The notes: a model not told the origin generated them from the letters alone. Positions 36,100 to 45,505 are shown, counted from the stretch's first letter. The stretch is 64,000 nt of DNA from Flectobacillus sp. BAB-3569 (GCF_002270355.1 NZ_NJFZ01000004.1:62001-126000); one strand, 5' to 3'. A program made the numbers and translations.

Positions 36100-36133
36100 A
36101 AAAAAAAGAGGCTCTTTCGAAGCCTCTTTTTTT
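36100..36133. terminator. strong hairpin downstream of the 36152 lipoprotein gene
   Basis: A perfect 13-bp stem, AAAAAAAGAGGCT / AGCCTCTTTTTTT (36101-36113 and 36121-36133), 7-nt loop; bidirectional in form, serving the minus-strand gene. Confidence 0.88.
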
Positions 36134-36151
36134 GTGAACTGAAATCACAAT

Positions 36152-36688
36152 TTATTTTACACGAACACCTTTCATGTGTCTTTCTTTTACCTTCAAATTC
36201 GTTAAGACACTTTTTGCAAGTAGCAATCTCACTCTAGTTGGATATATCACTAAGTACATATTTCCTTCGTAATCAATTCTTGAAAAACTGGGACTTCCCT
36301 TCTGATCAATCAACTGATAAAAGTATTCTCCTTTTTCTCCTGGAACAGCTCCAAAACGCAACCAGTTTTCTCCATCTGAAGACTGTTCAAAGGTAATCAG
36401 CAAAGAACCATTTTCTTCACGCTGCACCATTCCTGGTGTATTTTTATCCAAAGATATACGGTTGATATATCGTCCATTTTTGAAAAACACTTTACCTGAT
36501 TTAATATTAGCATTTGAAGATGGAACTTCTCTTTCCAAAACGAGCGGATTGTCATTGTAGAATTGTATTCTTGTCAAATCTAGCTCGTTTTCTTGTAAGT
36601 TGTGCATCAAGCTTCCTGTCAAATAAACAGTCTTTTGACAACTAGTTAAAGAAAGTACCAGTACTACGAAGAGAAATATTTTTTTCAT
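36152..36688 (-). CDS. lipoprotein of unknown function
   Basis: About 178 residues from the ATG at 36688; the longer frame begins inside non-coding sequence. MKKIFLFVVLVLSLTSCQK is a clean lipoprotein signal with lipobox LTSC. The mature part is mostly beta-strand (LDLTRIQFYNDNPLVLERE, GSLLITFEQSSDGENWLRFG) and ends in a basic tail (VKERHMKGVRVK). No family recognised. It lies 103 bp downstream of the 791-residue lipoprotein on the same strand and may share its transcript. Confidence 0.75.
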   Translation of the reverse strand: MKKIFLFVVLVLSLTSCQKTVYLTGSLMHNLQENELDLTRIQFYNDNPLVLEREVPSSNANIKSGKVFFKNGRYINRISLDKNTPGMVQREENGSLLITFEQSSDGENWLRFGAVPGEKGEYFYQLIDQKGSPSFSRIDYEGNMYLVIYPTRVRLLLAKSVLTNLKVKERHMKGVRVK

Positions 36689-36791
36689 TGTTTTGTATGT
36701 TAATTCTTGATGGTAAAAATACAAAAAAGTGCCTGTTTATCAAATTGAATAGGTATTCTATCTATTTGACTAGCCGACGTTTAAAGAATTA

Positions 36792-39167
36792 TTACTTCTT
36801 GACTTTCACAAAAGTGCTATAATCTGAGCACTCACGAATTAAGGATTTCTGAAACTTAGTATTTTTATATTTTTCTCTTAAAAGGGTAAAATAGTGCTCA
36901 TAATCGCGAACTTTATCTTTAGCGATTCGTGCTTCAAATACGGTGTAATCTTCTTCGCCAGACTGGCTATTGGCATGTACAAAGAAGGCAGCATTTTCAC
37001 ATTTGGCAGCTCCAAATGCAGCCTTAGCTGCAAGCTCGGCATCAGGACTTTTTAGGGCTGTTTCAAAATAACTCTTTGCTTTAGTAGCCAAATAATAGTC
37101 CGTTTCATAGTCTTTCTGAACATAACCATTGACCTCGCCTGAACTCCACTGGCGACGCAATAGCACCCACGAGTTGCCTTGATAAGACATACTGTATGCT
37201 CCACAACCTAGTAGATAAGCCGCCTCAAAGTCATTTGGATTATCTGCCAAACGACTAGCCAACTCTTGCATTTTTTGTGCAAAAGTTACTGGAGTATATG
37301 CACTACGCTTTTCTTTATTAGTCGTAGTCATAAAGAAAGGATCCTCGTTGAAATAGCTCTTCCAAGGCTCCTGACGCCAGACTTCTGGAGCTACTTTTTC
37401 GAAAGCTTTGGCAGCCTTAGCATAATCATGCTCCGACAAAGCACGACGACCTAATAAAACATACAAATGATCTTGACTAAAGCCTGTCATCGATTGTAAT
37501 AACGTATCGTAAGCTGATTTCTTTTTCTCTTGAAAATAAGCAATTACTTGTTCTATGGTTTTAGATTCGGTAGTATCTTCGATGGCATACATATCGGTTT
37601 GCGACATATACCCTCCATACTCAGAACCCGCATTTGTTTGGTAGCTAGTCAATGCAGCCAACAAATAAGCCTTAGCTTTTGGATAAGGAATCGTAACTTT
37701 TTCAGGTTCGCTTTTCTTATTCATACAGCTCGCTAACCATCCTTGTTTTTCTTCCTTCTCGTGTGGCAAACGACCATAATAGCGTGCTATCAATTGCTTT
37801 GAAGCCTCAGCCAAAGCATTACTCATGCGAAAATCCTTTGGTTTACTGAATGATGCCAATACAGGTGTAATTTCGTCCTCTAATTCTGGCGTAATTTTAG
37901 GTGATTTGTTACTTAGCAATAGTAATTCTTGAATTTCTAATTGTTTGCTCAAACCAGTGTTGGGCTTAACCACCAATTTTGCTTCAGCCAAATATTCAGC
38001 CGATTTATCAAAGTTCTTTTCTATGTATTCCAAATAAGATAGCGCTCCTAACCAAAAACCTGTTTTGGGAACTTGTGGATTTGCCGAACAAGCAGTAGCA
38101 AAGTCTTTTAGTTTTTGCCAGTATGGAATAGCCTTATCGTGATTTTCTTTTTCTTTATTAGCATCAGGCTCGCCCATCCAATAATCTACTTGTTTGTAAT
38201 AAAGCGCTTCATTCTTATTAATTTCTCTCGACATCACTAATTCTATCAAAGGATGTGTTGGATCTAAATCAACCATTTTCTCCAAAAACTTCAACCCTTC
38301 TTCGCTAGGTTTGATGGCTGCGAAAGCATATACTGCTGCTTTTTCATGGCTATTTTTACATAAAGCAATCGCCCCTTCCTGAAATCCAATTCCTCTTGAG
38401 CGAATACTCAAGTCTGCCGCATGGCGACGACTTGGACAACGGTCAAATACTTGAGCAAAATCGTAATAAGCCTGTACCGAATCGCCCAAGGCAATAAGTG
38501 CTCCTGCCTTGCGAGACAATGCCCAGTCGGAGATATAGGTCTTCTTTTTCAACGGTTTTATCGCTGCATCATATACTTGCAAAGCCTCTTGCGGTTGGTC
38601 GTTCATCATTGCCAACTTAATTGTTTGGAAGGCATAACGTTCCTTCACAAACTCATCTTTCAGCTGGGGCAATGCGGCTTTAGCATTTGTAAATAACTCA
38701 ACCAGAGCAACTGTATCAACTTTAGTTTCTGTAAAATAATCAACCGTTTCACGCTTATACGCTTGGTCGATACCACGAACAAATGTAATATAATCGGCGG
38801 CCTCAGTTTTTTGATGACTAGTCAACCAATCTTGCAGTGCTGAAGACGTTCCGTAAAGCGATTGTTCTATTTGTTTTTTAGACACCTTCCCTCCTACATA
38901 TTTGCTCCAAGCTGAAATATTGAGTGTTTTTTCGTGGTCAGTAGTATCACCATTTGTCAGGTTATAATCGTCATAATCATTATAAAAAAACTGTGACGAA
39001 TACGCATATTTTAAATCACCCCCATTTACAGTTGCAGATTCAGGCATGAAAAAACTCATAAATTCATCATAATCTACCATGCCAGGACCACAGGCCAAAA
39101 TGGTAAAAATCACAAGCGAGGCAACAGACTTTCTACTCAGGTTGATATAGTTCTTCAATTTGTTCAT
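36792..39167 (-). CDS. large TPR-rich lipoprotein of unknown function
   Basis: 791 residues. The signal SVASLVIFTILACGP has lipobox ILAC. The N-terminal stretch is acidic and Tyr-rich (SQFFYNDYDDYNLTNGDTTD). The rest is helical, with TPR-like repeats such as ALQVYDAAIKPLKKKTYISDWAL, SVQAYYDFAQVFDRCPSRRHA, YWQKLKDFATACS, YAKAAKAFEKVAPEVW and LATKAKSYFETALKSP. I recognise no characterised family. Its start overlaps the end of the upstream 345-residue lipoprotein gene by 35 bp, so the two are translationally linked and probably work together. Confidence 0.8.
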   Translation of the reverse strand: MNKLKNYINLSRKSVASLVIFTILACGPGMVDYDEFMSFFMPESATVNGGDLKYAYSSQFFYNDYDDYNLTNGDTTDHEKTLNISAWSKYVGGKVSKKQIEQSLYGTSSALQDWLTSHQKTEAADYITFVRGIDQAYKRETVDYFTETKVDTVALVELFTNAKAALPQLKDEFVKERYAFQTIKLAMMNDQPQEALQVYDAAIKPLKKKTYISDWALSRKAGALIALGDSVQAYYDFAQVFDRCPSRRHAADLSIRSRGIGFQEGAIALCKNSHEKAAVYAFAAIKPSEEGLKFLEKMVDLDPTHPLIELVMSREINKNEALYYKQVDYWMGEPDANKEKENHDKAIPYWQKLKDFATACSANPQVPKTGFWLGALSYLEYIEKNFDKSAEYLAEAKLVVKPNTGLSKQLEIQELLLLSNKSPKITPELEDEITPVLASFSKPKDFRMSNALAEASKQLIARYYGRLPHEKEEKQGWLASCMNKKSEPEKVTIPYPKAKAYLLAALTSYQTNAGSEYGGYMSQTDMYAIEDTTESKTIEQVIAYFQEKKKSAYDTLLQSMTGFSQDHLYVLLGRRALSEHDYAKAAKAFEKVAPEVWRQEPWKSYFNEDPFFMTTTNKEKRSAYTPVTFAQKMQELASRLADNPNDFEAAYLLGCGAYSMSYQGNSWVLLRRQWSSGEVNGYVQKDYETDYYLATKAKSYFETALKSPDAELAAKAAFGAAKCENAAFFVHANSQSGEEDYTVFEARIAKDKVRDYEHYFTLLREKYKNTKFQKSLIRECSDYSTFVKVKK

Positions 39168-40170
39168 GTGTGTAAGTTTTGAGACTTTCGGAATCTAAAT
39201 GATATAGGGCAAATGTAAGTTTTTGATTTGATATTTTCTTCTTTATCAATCTACAACCTTTTGAGAGGTCATCAAAAGCAACTTCCTCGGTTCGGAACAC
39301 GTCTCCTTTACGAATTCCAATCCCCCATAAAGTGGTATCTCGCTGTGCAACAAATCGATTTTTATCTCGCACAAACAAAGAGATATTGCTAAAATCCTTC
39401 GAGCTAACAGCATTCAAAAAATACTGAAATTGATGATTCCGATACCCTACTGTCCAATGAAAGGCTGGCATTACCAAATCCAAGGGCAAAGGATACTCTG
39501 ACAATTCACCGATATATTGGCTTAGGACATCGGGTGTAAAAATCGAGTTTGTCGTTTTTTCGTTTTTCCAATCTGCCATATTATAGCACATCAGCATACC
39601 TCTTTCGACAGGAGGCACACCTGTCTTATCAGGAAATTTTATTTGATGTAGCCTAATCGTAACGCTGATATGAGGGTACTTCTTACGAAGAATCGTTAGT
39701 AAGGTAAAATATTTTTTCTTTGTAGATAAAGTCCAATCACAATCTATCTGAATTTCATTATTCCCTATCGGATCGCCTATCCAATTCTTATGAACAATGT
39801 CTATTTTATCTACTATTTTACCCGCAAAATCTTCCAAATAGCGAGGCTCAAGCCATTTCAAGGTTTGATTGGTCAGATATACCACGGGTACAACACTGAT
39901 TCCTTGAGGCACTTTTTGCTTCGGTATCAATACGGCTTTAAAAGTCGGCTTTGCGGTACGCTCGTCTAAATCTACATCAAAATACTTGACGTATAGCTTT
40001 TGAATACGATTATCGGTAAGGATTTGTACTTCGTTTTCGGACAACTGAAAAACAGTTTTCCAATAATAAAAAGCTGGGGTGACATCCTTGGGAATCTCCG
40101 AAGAGTTACAAGCCCAAACAAATGTCATTAATAACAAAAAGCAATAGAAAGGGAATTTCATTTTTCTCAA
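39133..40170 (-). CDS. lipoprotein with TIM-barrel-like, glycosidase-like features; function unknown
   Basis: 345 residues. The lipoprotein signal ends FVWAC. The body contains alternating strand/helix segments, with IQIDCDWTLSTKKKYFTLL, HISVTIRLHQIKFPD, GMLMCYNMADW and PLDLVMPAFHWTVGYR. The spacing of the acidic strand end (QIDCDW) and the YNM segment recalls the GH18-type barrel, but the DxxDxDxE motif is not intact, so a glycosidase activity is only a guess. It is translated just before, and overlapping, the 791-residue lipoprotein. Confidence 0.75.
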   Translation of the reverse strand: MRKMKFPFYCFLLLMTFVWACNSSEIPKDVTPAFYYWKTVFQLSENEVQILTDNRIQKLYVKYFDVDLDERTAKPTFKAVLIPKQKVPQGISVVPVVYLTNQTLKWLEPRYLEDFAGKIVDKIDIVHKNWIGDPIGNNEIQIDCDWTLSTKKKYFTLLTILRKKYPHISVTIRLHQIKFPDKTGVPPVERGMLMCYNMADWKNEKTTNSIFTPDVLSQYIGELSEYPLPLDLVMPAFHWTVGYRNHQFQYFLNAVSSKDFSNISLFVRDKNRFVAQRDTTLWGIGIRKGDVFRTEEVAFDDLSKGCRLIKKKISNQKLTFALYHLDSESLKTYTHEQIEELYQPE

Positions 40171-40222
40171 AACTCAGGTATTTCTATTTTATACCTATTC
40201 CTGTTTTATGATAGGGTAATAG

Positions 40223-40289
40223 CAAAAAATCTTTGAGTAAAAGCAATAAACTTCGTATTAATACGATTTCAATTACTTTTACCCAAAGA
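40223..40289 (-). terminator. long hairpin after the CFA operon
   Basis: Arms 40230-40243 and 40276-40289 pair at 13 of 14 positions, an inner CGTATTAATACG palindrome sits in the loop, and a run of T follows on the minus strand. It ends the four-gene lipid operon. Confidence 0.7.
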
Positions 40290-40346
40290 ATACTTCGCCA
40301 AAAATACAGGCTTGTTTTGAGAGTTAACGATATAGGTACGAAAAAC

Positions 40347-41591
40347 TTATCGAGTGGTATTATTCGGTCGTGTATAGGTCAATTGCATCACATGAATATT
40401 ACGACTAGCAAAGGCTGCCTCGCAATAATTCAGGTAATAACTCCACTTACGAATAAACGTATCATCAAAGCCTAGCGCCTTGACTTGTTGAATATTTTGA
40501 TGAAATTGGTCATACCATAACTTCAAGGTATAGGCATAATCTAAGCCCATATCTTTGAGGTTGACCATCGTAAAATCGCTAGTTTTGTTGATAGCCTCGT
40601 TAATAGCACCTACCGACGGTAATAACGAGCCAGGAAAAATATATTTTTGAATCCAATCCACACCTTTTCTTAGAGAACTATAGCGAGAATCAGGACTAGT
40701 AATTACTTGAAAAGCCAGAATACCATCTTTTTTGAGGAGTTCGTTACATTTGGCAAAATAGACTGGCAGAAATTCATGACCAACCGCTTCAAGCATTTCG
40801 ATGGAAACAATCTTGTCGAATTTTCCAGTAATCAGGCGGTAATCTTTCAACAAAATCTCGACTCTATCGCTCAAGCCTTCGGCTTTTACTCGCTCAGTTG
40901 CAAGCTTGTGTTGCTCTTCCGAGATAGTTACAGAAGTCACTTTACAACCATAATTTTTGGCCATATAGATAGCATTAGCGCCCCAACCACTTCCAATTTC
41001 GAGTACATGGTCGGTAGGTTTGAGATGCAACTGACGGCACAAACGTTCATACTTTTCGAGTTGAGCTTCTTCCAATGACAAACCTTTTTCTTTAAAATAC
41101 GCACTTGAATAGGTCATGGAAGGGTCAAGAAACAGCGCAAAAAAATCATTATTCAAATCATAATGTTCGGAGATATTCTTTCTTGAACCATCCAAGCTAT
41201 TGGCACGCCCTAAATGATAGATTTTATTACTCAGCTTGAGTAAGTTCAAAAGCCAGTTTTGGGTTTTATTTCCAGAAATAACAGGGACATTTTCGAGGTT
41301 ATCCAAAAACCAACGAATTACATTTGTAATATTATCAGTATCCCAAAAGCCCATTACGTATGCTTCGCCAAAACCAATATCTCCATAAAGCATAATATGC
41401 TTAAAAAATCGTTCGTCTTTTATCTCAATTTTAGCTGTTGGAAAGACCTGCGTGTTTCCAAAAAACAACACTTCTCCACTAGGTAATGTCACTTGTAATT
41501 TACCCAAGGTCATTTTTTGCAAAACATCCAAAATCGCTTTTTGATAAAAGCTAGGTTTGGTACGCTGTGTATTTTTCAAAGTTGTTGTCAT
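40347..41591 (-). CDS. cyclopropane-fatty-acyl-phospholipid synthase family methyltransferase
   Basis: 414 residues. N-terminal CFA substrate domain (about 20-120) and a Rossmann methyltransferase with SAM motif VLEIGSGWGANAIYMAKNYG near residue 200. VTISEEQHKLATERV, the acidic DYRLITGKFDKIVSIEMLEAVG region and a C-terminal SDFTMVNLKDMGLDYAYTLKLWYDQF block match CfaS-type enzymes. It methylates the double bond of unsaturated acyl chains in phospholipids, probably giving a cyclopropane or methylated product. Last gene of the operon, 20 bp after DUF1365. Confidence 0.9.
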   Translation of the reverse strand: MTTTLKNTQRTKPSFYQKAILDVLQKMTLGKLQVTLPSGEVLFFGNTQVFPTAKIEIKDERFFKHIMLYGDIGFGEAYVMGFWDTDNITNVIRWFLDNLENVPVISGNKTQNWLLNLLKLSNKIYHLGRANSLDGSRKNISEHYDLNNDFFALFLDPSMTYSSAYFKEKGLSLEEAQLEKYERLCRQLHLKPTDHVLEIGSGWGANAIYMAKNYGCKVTSVTISEEQHKLATERVKAEGLSDRVEILLKDYRLITGKFDKIVSIEMLEAVGHEFLPVYFAKCNELLKKDGILAFQVITSPDSRYSSLRKGVDWIQKYIFPGSLLPSVGAINEAINKTSDFTMVNLKDMGLDYAYTLKLWYDQFHQNIQQVKALGFDDTFIRKWSYYLNYCEAAFASRNIHVMQLTYTRPNNTTR

Positions 41592-41611
41592 AACAAAATC
41601 AGGATTTATGG

Positions 41612-42406
41612 TTAGTGAGAGAGGGGTCTATATATGTCTCGTTGAAGCTCTGGATGCGATTTTTTGGCATAAAATGGAATCCGTTTTAGCCACAATACCA
41701 AAGCATTCCAATGAATGAGCCACATAATTCGAAGGGTAATCACCGGAAATCGAATGGCATACCAAGCTACTTTGGCATTGGTTAGTGGCTTCCTTTTACC
41801 CCAAAGCGTACTTTTGAAAAAGGATTTATCAGCTTTGAAATCATCGATTTTGATATGCAACGACTCATTGGGTATACGAAGTTTGAAGTCAAACTCGGCG
41901 TCCATATCAATGAAAGGCGACACATAAAAATGCTTGATTTCTCGATGCTCAAAGCGTTCTTCCTTTTCCAAAAAAGACTGAATCAAGTAGGGTTTCATTT
42001 CTCTGAATGTATTACTCACCTCCGCAACAACACATACAGGTTGTTCTTTTTCATCAAAACAGTAATAAAATGATACTGGATTGAACTGATATCCCCATGT
42101 AGTAAGGTGGGTCAAAAGCATAATTTTTCCACCTTTCAAATCTATTCCTTTAGCATGCAAATACGTCAAGATTTGCTCCTTGACATCTTTATTTGTTTCA
42201 GGCTTTTCTTTAGGATATTGCAAATGGTTTTTATCAAAAAAACTAAACACATTCCAACTATTTCGACTAATCCATTTTACATGTTTTGGAATGATATCAA
42301 GTTCATCTAAATCAAGGTAAAACATAAATAGCTTGTAAGTGAATCCATGTTTGATGGGCTCGCTTCGCTGGTGCATTACCTTACATTCATAGATACAGGA
42401 TTTCAT
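41612..42406 (-). CDS. DUF1365 family protein
   Basis: 264 residues, no signal peptide. It opens CIYECKVMHQRSEPIKHGF, and the block MLLTHLTTWGYQFNPVSFYYCFDEKEQPVCVVAEVSNTF-like region (about 95-135) is the signature of DUF1365, found beside FAD oxidoreductase and CFA synthase genes in many bacteria. In alphaproteobacteria such clusters belong to the singlet-oxygen response and fatty-acid modification. The start overlaps the stop of the FAD oxidoreductase by 4 bp, so translation is coupled. Molecular function unknown. Confidence 0.88.
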   Translation of the reverse strand: MKSCIYECKVMHQRSEPIKHGFTYKLFMFYLDLDELDIIPKHVKWISRNSWNVFSFFDKNHLQYPKEKPETNKDVKEQILTYLHAKGIDLKGGKIMLLTHLTTWGYQFNPVSFYYCFDEKEQPVCVVAEVSNTFREMKPYLIQSFLEKEERFEHREIKHFYVSPFIDMDAEFDFKLRIPNESLHIKIDDFKADKSFFKSTLWGKRKPLTNAKVAWYAIRFPVITLRIMWLIHWNALVLWLKRIPFYAKKSHPELQRDIYRPLSH

Positions 42407-43668
42407 GAGCCATAAATATTTTTGCCCGTGAGCGTTCTACATAAGTTCACTGCTGAAGTAAAAGCATCTTCATGGAAACCATATTTGAAATAACTTCCAC
42501 AGAAATAAATGCCACCTTCGGTATTCAGCAGATGCAATTGTTGCTGTGCTTGCATAGCTGGAACATCAAACAGCGGGTGCTCATATTCGATTACTTTCAA
42601 TATCTTGGAAGGGTCGATATTAGGCTGAGCATTAATCGAAACGAAATAGTTTTTCTTCTTTGAAACGCCCTGCAACTGATTCATCCAATAAATAATAGAA
42701 GGCTGCAAACCATTTTCGGTTGCCTCGATTCGGTAATTCCAGCTACTCCAAGTCAAGCGATTTTGAGGCATAATAGACTCGTCGGTGTGTAGCGTTGCTA
42801 TATTTTTCTGGTACTTAAACTTTGATAATAATTTATCCTGTAAAACAGAGGGCTCTTCGAGCAAGCCTAAGGCTTGGTCGCCATGCGTAGCGATAATGAC
42901 TTTATCAAAAAGTTCAGTGGTACCATCACTAAGCAATATGCTCACGCCATTTGCTTCTTTCTTTACACTCACCGCAGCACGCCCTAACTGTATTTTTTCT
43001 TGAAAAGGTTTTATCAAAATATCTCGATACATACGGCTTCCGCCATCGAGCGTGTACCACTGATGTTGGGTATTGAGTCCCAGAAAACCATGGTTGTAAA
43101 AGAATCGTATCAAGGAAACAGCAGGAAAATCAAGCATCAATTCCATAGGGGTCGACCACACTGCCGAACTCATAGGCACAAGGTATTTCCAGAGCATGTC
43201 CTCACCAAAACCAAACTCACGGATATATTCCCCTAGTGTATGATTTTGATATTTGGGATCGTCCAAAATTTTGATAGATTGCTCATTAAAACGACCGATT
43301 TGCAAGAGCATTTTCCAGTGTTTCAATGAAAAAAGCTGTTTTCTCTGTGCAAATAAGCCATTGAATCCCGAGCCACAATATTCGAGCTTAGAAGGTACGT
43401 GTTGTACACTAAAAGACATATCTGTCTTTTTGATAGGAGCGTTTATTTCATCAAAAAGTTTACACAAATTTGGATAGGTCTGAAAATTAAAGACCATAAA
43501 TCCTGTGTCGATATGTACATGCGTACCTGCTTCGTCAACGGTCACGGTATTGGTATGCCCGCCGATATAGTTATTTTGTTCAAAAAGAGAAATATCATAA
43601 TCCTGATGAAGAAAATGACCGCATCCCATCCCAGCAATGCCAGTCCCAATGATTGCTATTTTTTCCAT
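42403..43668 (-). CDS. FAD-dependent oxidoreductase (amine-oxidase-like) of the CFA/DUF1365 cluster
   Basis: 421 residues. The N-terminal dinucleotide motif KIAIIGTGIAGMGCGHFL starts at residue 3, and the second FAD segment EQNNYIGGHTNTVTVDE follows. KVIIATHGDQALGLLEEPS is the usual inner motif, and the C-terminal GGIYFCGSYFKYGFHEDAFTSA closes the FAD fold. It adjoins the preceding methyltransferase gene with no gap and overlaps DUF1365 by 4 bp. The cluster implies oxidation or desaturation of acyl chains or of a lipid intermediate; the exact reaction is unproven. Confidence 0.88.
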   Translation of the reverse strand: MEKIAIIGTGIAGMGCGHFLHQDYDISLFEQNNYIGGHTNTVTVDEAGTHVHIDTGFMVFNFQTYPNLCKLFDEINAPIKKTDMSFSVQHVPSKLEYCGSGFNGLFAQRKQLFSLKHWKMLLQIGRFNEQSIKILDDPKYQNHTLGEYIREFGFGEDMLWKYLVPMSSAVWSTPMELMLDFPAVSLIRFFYNHGFLGLNTQHQWYTLDGGSRMYRDILIKPFQEKIQLGRAAVSVKKEANGVSILLSDGTTELFDKVIIATHGDQALGLLEEPSVLQDKLLSKFKYQKNIATLHTDESIMPQNRLTWSSWNYRIEATENGLQPSIIYWMNQLQGVSKKKNYFVSINAQPNIDPSKILKVIEYEHPLFDVPAMQAQQQLHLLNTEGGIYFCGSYFKYGFHEDAFTSAVNLCRTLTGKNIYGS

Positions 43669-44700
43669 CTAGTTTTTCTTGAATAAATAATGACTAATCA
43701 TCCACTCATTACCACCGTTGTAGGCAAATAATTCGGCACAAGCCAAATAAAACAAACGCCAATATACCCACCATTTCACCGCTTGGTCTTTTCCGTAGGT
43801 TTGCTCAAATAAAGGCATAATTTGTGCTTTATGAGCATCCATTTTTTGTAACCACACTTCTGATGTTTTGCCGTAATGCGTACCATTCACATGCCAATGC
43901 TTATCTACCGAAAGGTGGTCGTTAAAGTAAAATAACAAATGGTCACTAGGCATGATACCTCCTGTGAAGAAGTATTTACTCATCCAGTCGGACTCGTCAA
44001 TTACTTCAAACTTATAAGCATATTCTTTGTGTGTAAAAATGTGAACAAAGAGCTTTCCTGAAGGCTTTAAGAATGAAGATATTTTCTGTAATAAAAGCCT
44101 GTAGTTACGCATGTGTTCAAACATTTCGACAGATACTACACGGTCATAATGATCTTTGTGAGTATCAAACACATTGATATCTGAGGTTACTACTTGAAGG
44201 TTTACAATACCTCTTTGACGCGCTTGTTCGTCGATATGAGCCTTTTGTGTTTTTGAGTTTGACACAACTGTAAAACGGCTTGCAGGATATTTGGCAGCCA
44301 TGTACAATGACAGTGAGCCCCATCCACATCCAAGTTCTAGCACGTCCTGTCCATTGGCTAATTCGGCACGTTGGCAAGTGAGTTCAAGCATATCAGCTTC
44401 GGAAGTATCCAAATCGGTTACTCCTTCTTTCCAATAGCCACAAGAATATTTCAGGTGCTTACCTAAGCAATATTGATAGAATTGGGTTGGCACTTCATAA
44501 TGTTGCTCGTTGGCTTCTGCCGTATTGATAGCAATCGGCGAATTGCGTAGCTCCTCAAGGAGATTCAGAAAATGTTGATGCTGTAATTCTGTTTCGCCTT
44601 TATTTTCATCTCTCAAGCGTTGTTCGACCAATTGTCGGATGCCATAGCGAATTAAAAAATCGGGCAATAAATCTTTTTCGAGCAATGAATTATACCACAT
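43669..44700 (-). CDS. class I SAM-dependent methyltransferase (CFA-synthase-related), first gene of lipid operon
   Basis: 343 residues. SAM-binding motif I is QDVLELGCGWGSLSLYMAAK (about residues 117-136). The N-terminal region and NEQHYEVPTQFYQYCLGKHLKYSCGYW resemble the CfaS-like/coclaurine-type methyltransferases found as the second methyltransferase in CFA clusters. It lacks the N-terminal lipid-binding domain of the paralogue at 40347. Probably it modifies the same lipid as the other enzymes of the operon. It is transcribed first; the start at 44700 follows about 480 bp of non-coding sequence. Confidence 0.85.
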   Translation of the reverse strand: MWYNSLLEKDLLPDFLIRYGIRQLVEQRLRDENKGETELQHQHFLNLLEELRNSPIAINTAEANEQHYEVPTQFYQYCLGKHLKYSCGYWKEGVTDLDTSEADMLELTCQRAELANGQDVLELGCGWGSLSLYMAAKYPASRFTVVSNSKTQKAHIDEQARQRGIVNLQVVTSDINVFDTHKDHYDRVVSVEMFEHMRNYRLLLQKISSFLKPSGKLFVHIFTHKEYAYKFEVIDESDWMSKYFFTGGIMPSDHLLFYFNDHLSVDKHWHVNGTHYGKTSEVWLQKMDAHKAQIMPLFEQTYGKDQAVKWWVYWRLFYLACAELFAYNGGNEWMISHYLFKKN

Positions 44701-45126
44701 AAAACAAAATAAGGTTAGTGAATAAGGACAATAAAGTATCAGGGTGAATGCAAAGGGGCATCACCAATATTTGTACAATAAAGGATTCAAAATTTAAGAA
44801 CTAAGAATAGCTTTCTAAACAGGATTAAAAGCCCCAATGCAGCAACAGTGCTACGATTTCAGATAAAAAATCACCTAACAGTTGGGTATATAGTAATCAT
44901 TTATCCACAGCTTGGCTTCTTCCATTTAACAAAAAAGATTAAATTAACAGTATATCTGCGGCATATTTTGGTAGTATTCTTCGGATGATTATGAAAGCAT
45001 TCTAAAATAACTAATACACTAACAACTGCTAACTTCTTTTTACTTATCTGAAGTGTTCTGAAAATATCTACGAAGAAAAAGTGAGTTTAGATTTATGAAG
45101 GAATAAATAACTGTAGAAACATATAA
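44701..45126. other. intergenic region before the lipid operon
   Basis: No gene is seen. It contains one perfect DnaA-type nonamer (TTATCCACA at 44901-44909), which alone is not evidence of an origin. It must hold the promoter of the methyltransferase gene, but I found no exact TAnnTTTG element there. Confidence 0.5.
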
Positions 45127-45162
45127 AAACAAAAAGCGACACAGTCAGACTGTATCGCTTTT
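45127..45162 (-). terminator. atpDC terminator
   Basis: A near-perfect stem (45132-45145 region against 45149-45162) of AAAAGCGACAC.. and ..TGTATCGCTTTT with one G-U/C-A position, loop of 3 nt, T-rich on the minus strand after it. Confidence 0.75.
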
Positions 45163-45184
45163 GAAGAAGGCATTGTAAAGCAAA

Positions 45185-45415
45185 TTACAAAACAGCTTCG
45201 GCCAAAACTAGCACTTTGTTGTTAACTACTTCAACCACTCCGCCGTCGATTGTAAATTCTTGCTTATCAGCCATCAAAGTGCCTTTACCCAACGTAGAAA
45301 CGATTGGGGCGTGGTCTTTCAAAATTTGGAAAGAACCATTAGTTCCAGGCAAGGTTACCACTGATACTTCACCAGAGAAAACCGTCTTATCCGGAGTAAT
45401 AATTTGTAAGTTCAT
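45185..45415 (-). CDS. atpC: ATP synthase epsilon subunit (short form)
   Basis: 76 residues from the ATG at 45415 (MNLQIITPDKTVFSGEV); the ORF extends upstream to 45466 through the intergenic hairpin region and does not look coding there. It has only the N-terminal beta-sandwich (GTNGSFQILKDHAPIVSTLGKG) and lacks the C-terminal helical domain, as in other Bacteroidota. It is part of the F1 central stalk. It follows atpD on the same strand. Confidence 0.92.
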   Translation of the reverse strand: MNLQIITPDKTVFSGEVSVVTLPGTNGSFQILKDHAPIVSTLGKGTLMADKQEFTIDGGVVEVVNNKVLVLAEAVL

Positions 45416-45470
45416 TTCTATAAGAATTTGAAAATTTGAGAACCTGAAAATTTGAAAAGAATTCAAATCA

Positions 45471-45505
45471 AAAATGTGTCAATTCTGTTCAAACTGACAC
45501 ATTTT
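45471..45505 (-). other. hairpin in the atpD-atpC gap
   Basis: A perfect 11-bp stem AAAATGTGTCA / TGACACATTTT (45471-45481 and 45495-45505), and outside it imperfect repeats of AATTTGAAAATTTGA. It could slow read-through or protect the atpD 3' end. Confidence 0.5.

Noticed and set aside
44901-44909. Perfect DnaA box TTATCCACA, possible oriC
   Set aside because: It is a single box with no cluster, no adjacent dnaA/dnaN and no clear DNA-unwinding array; chance occurrence is more likely.
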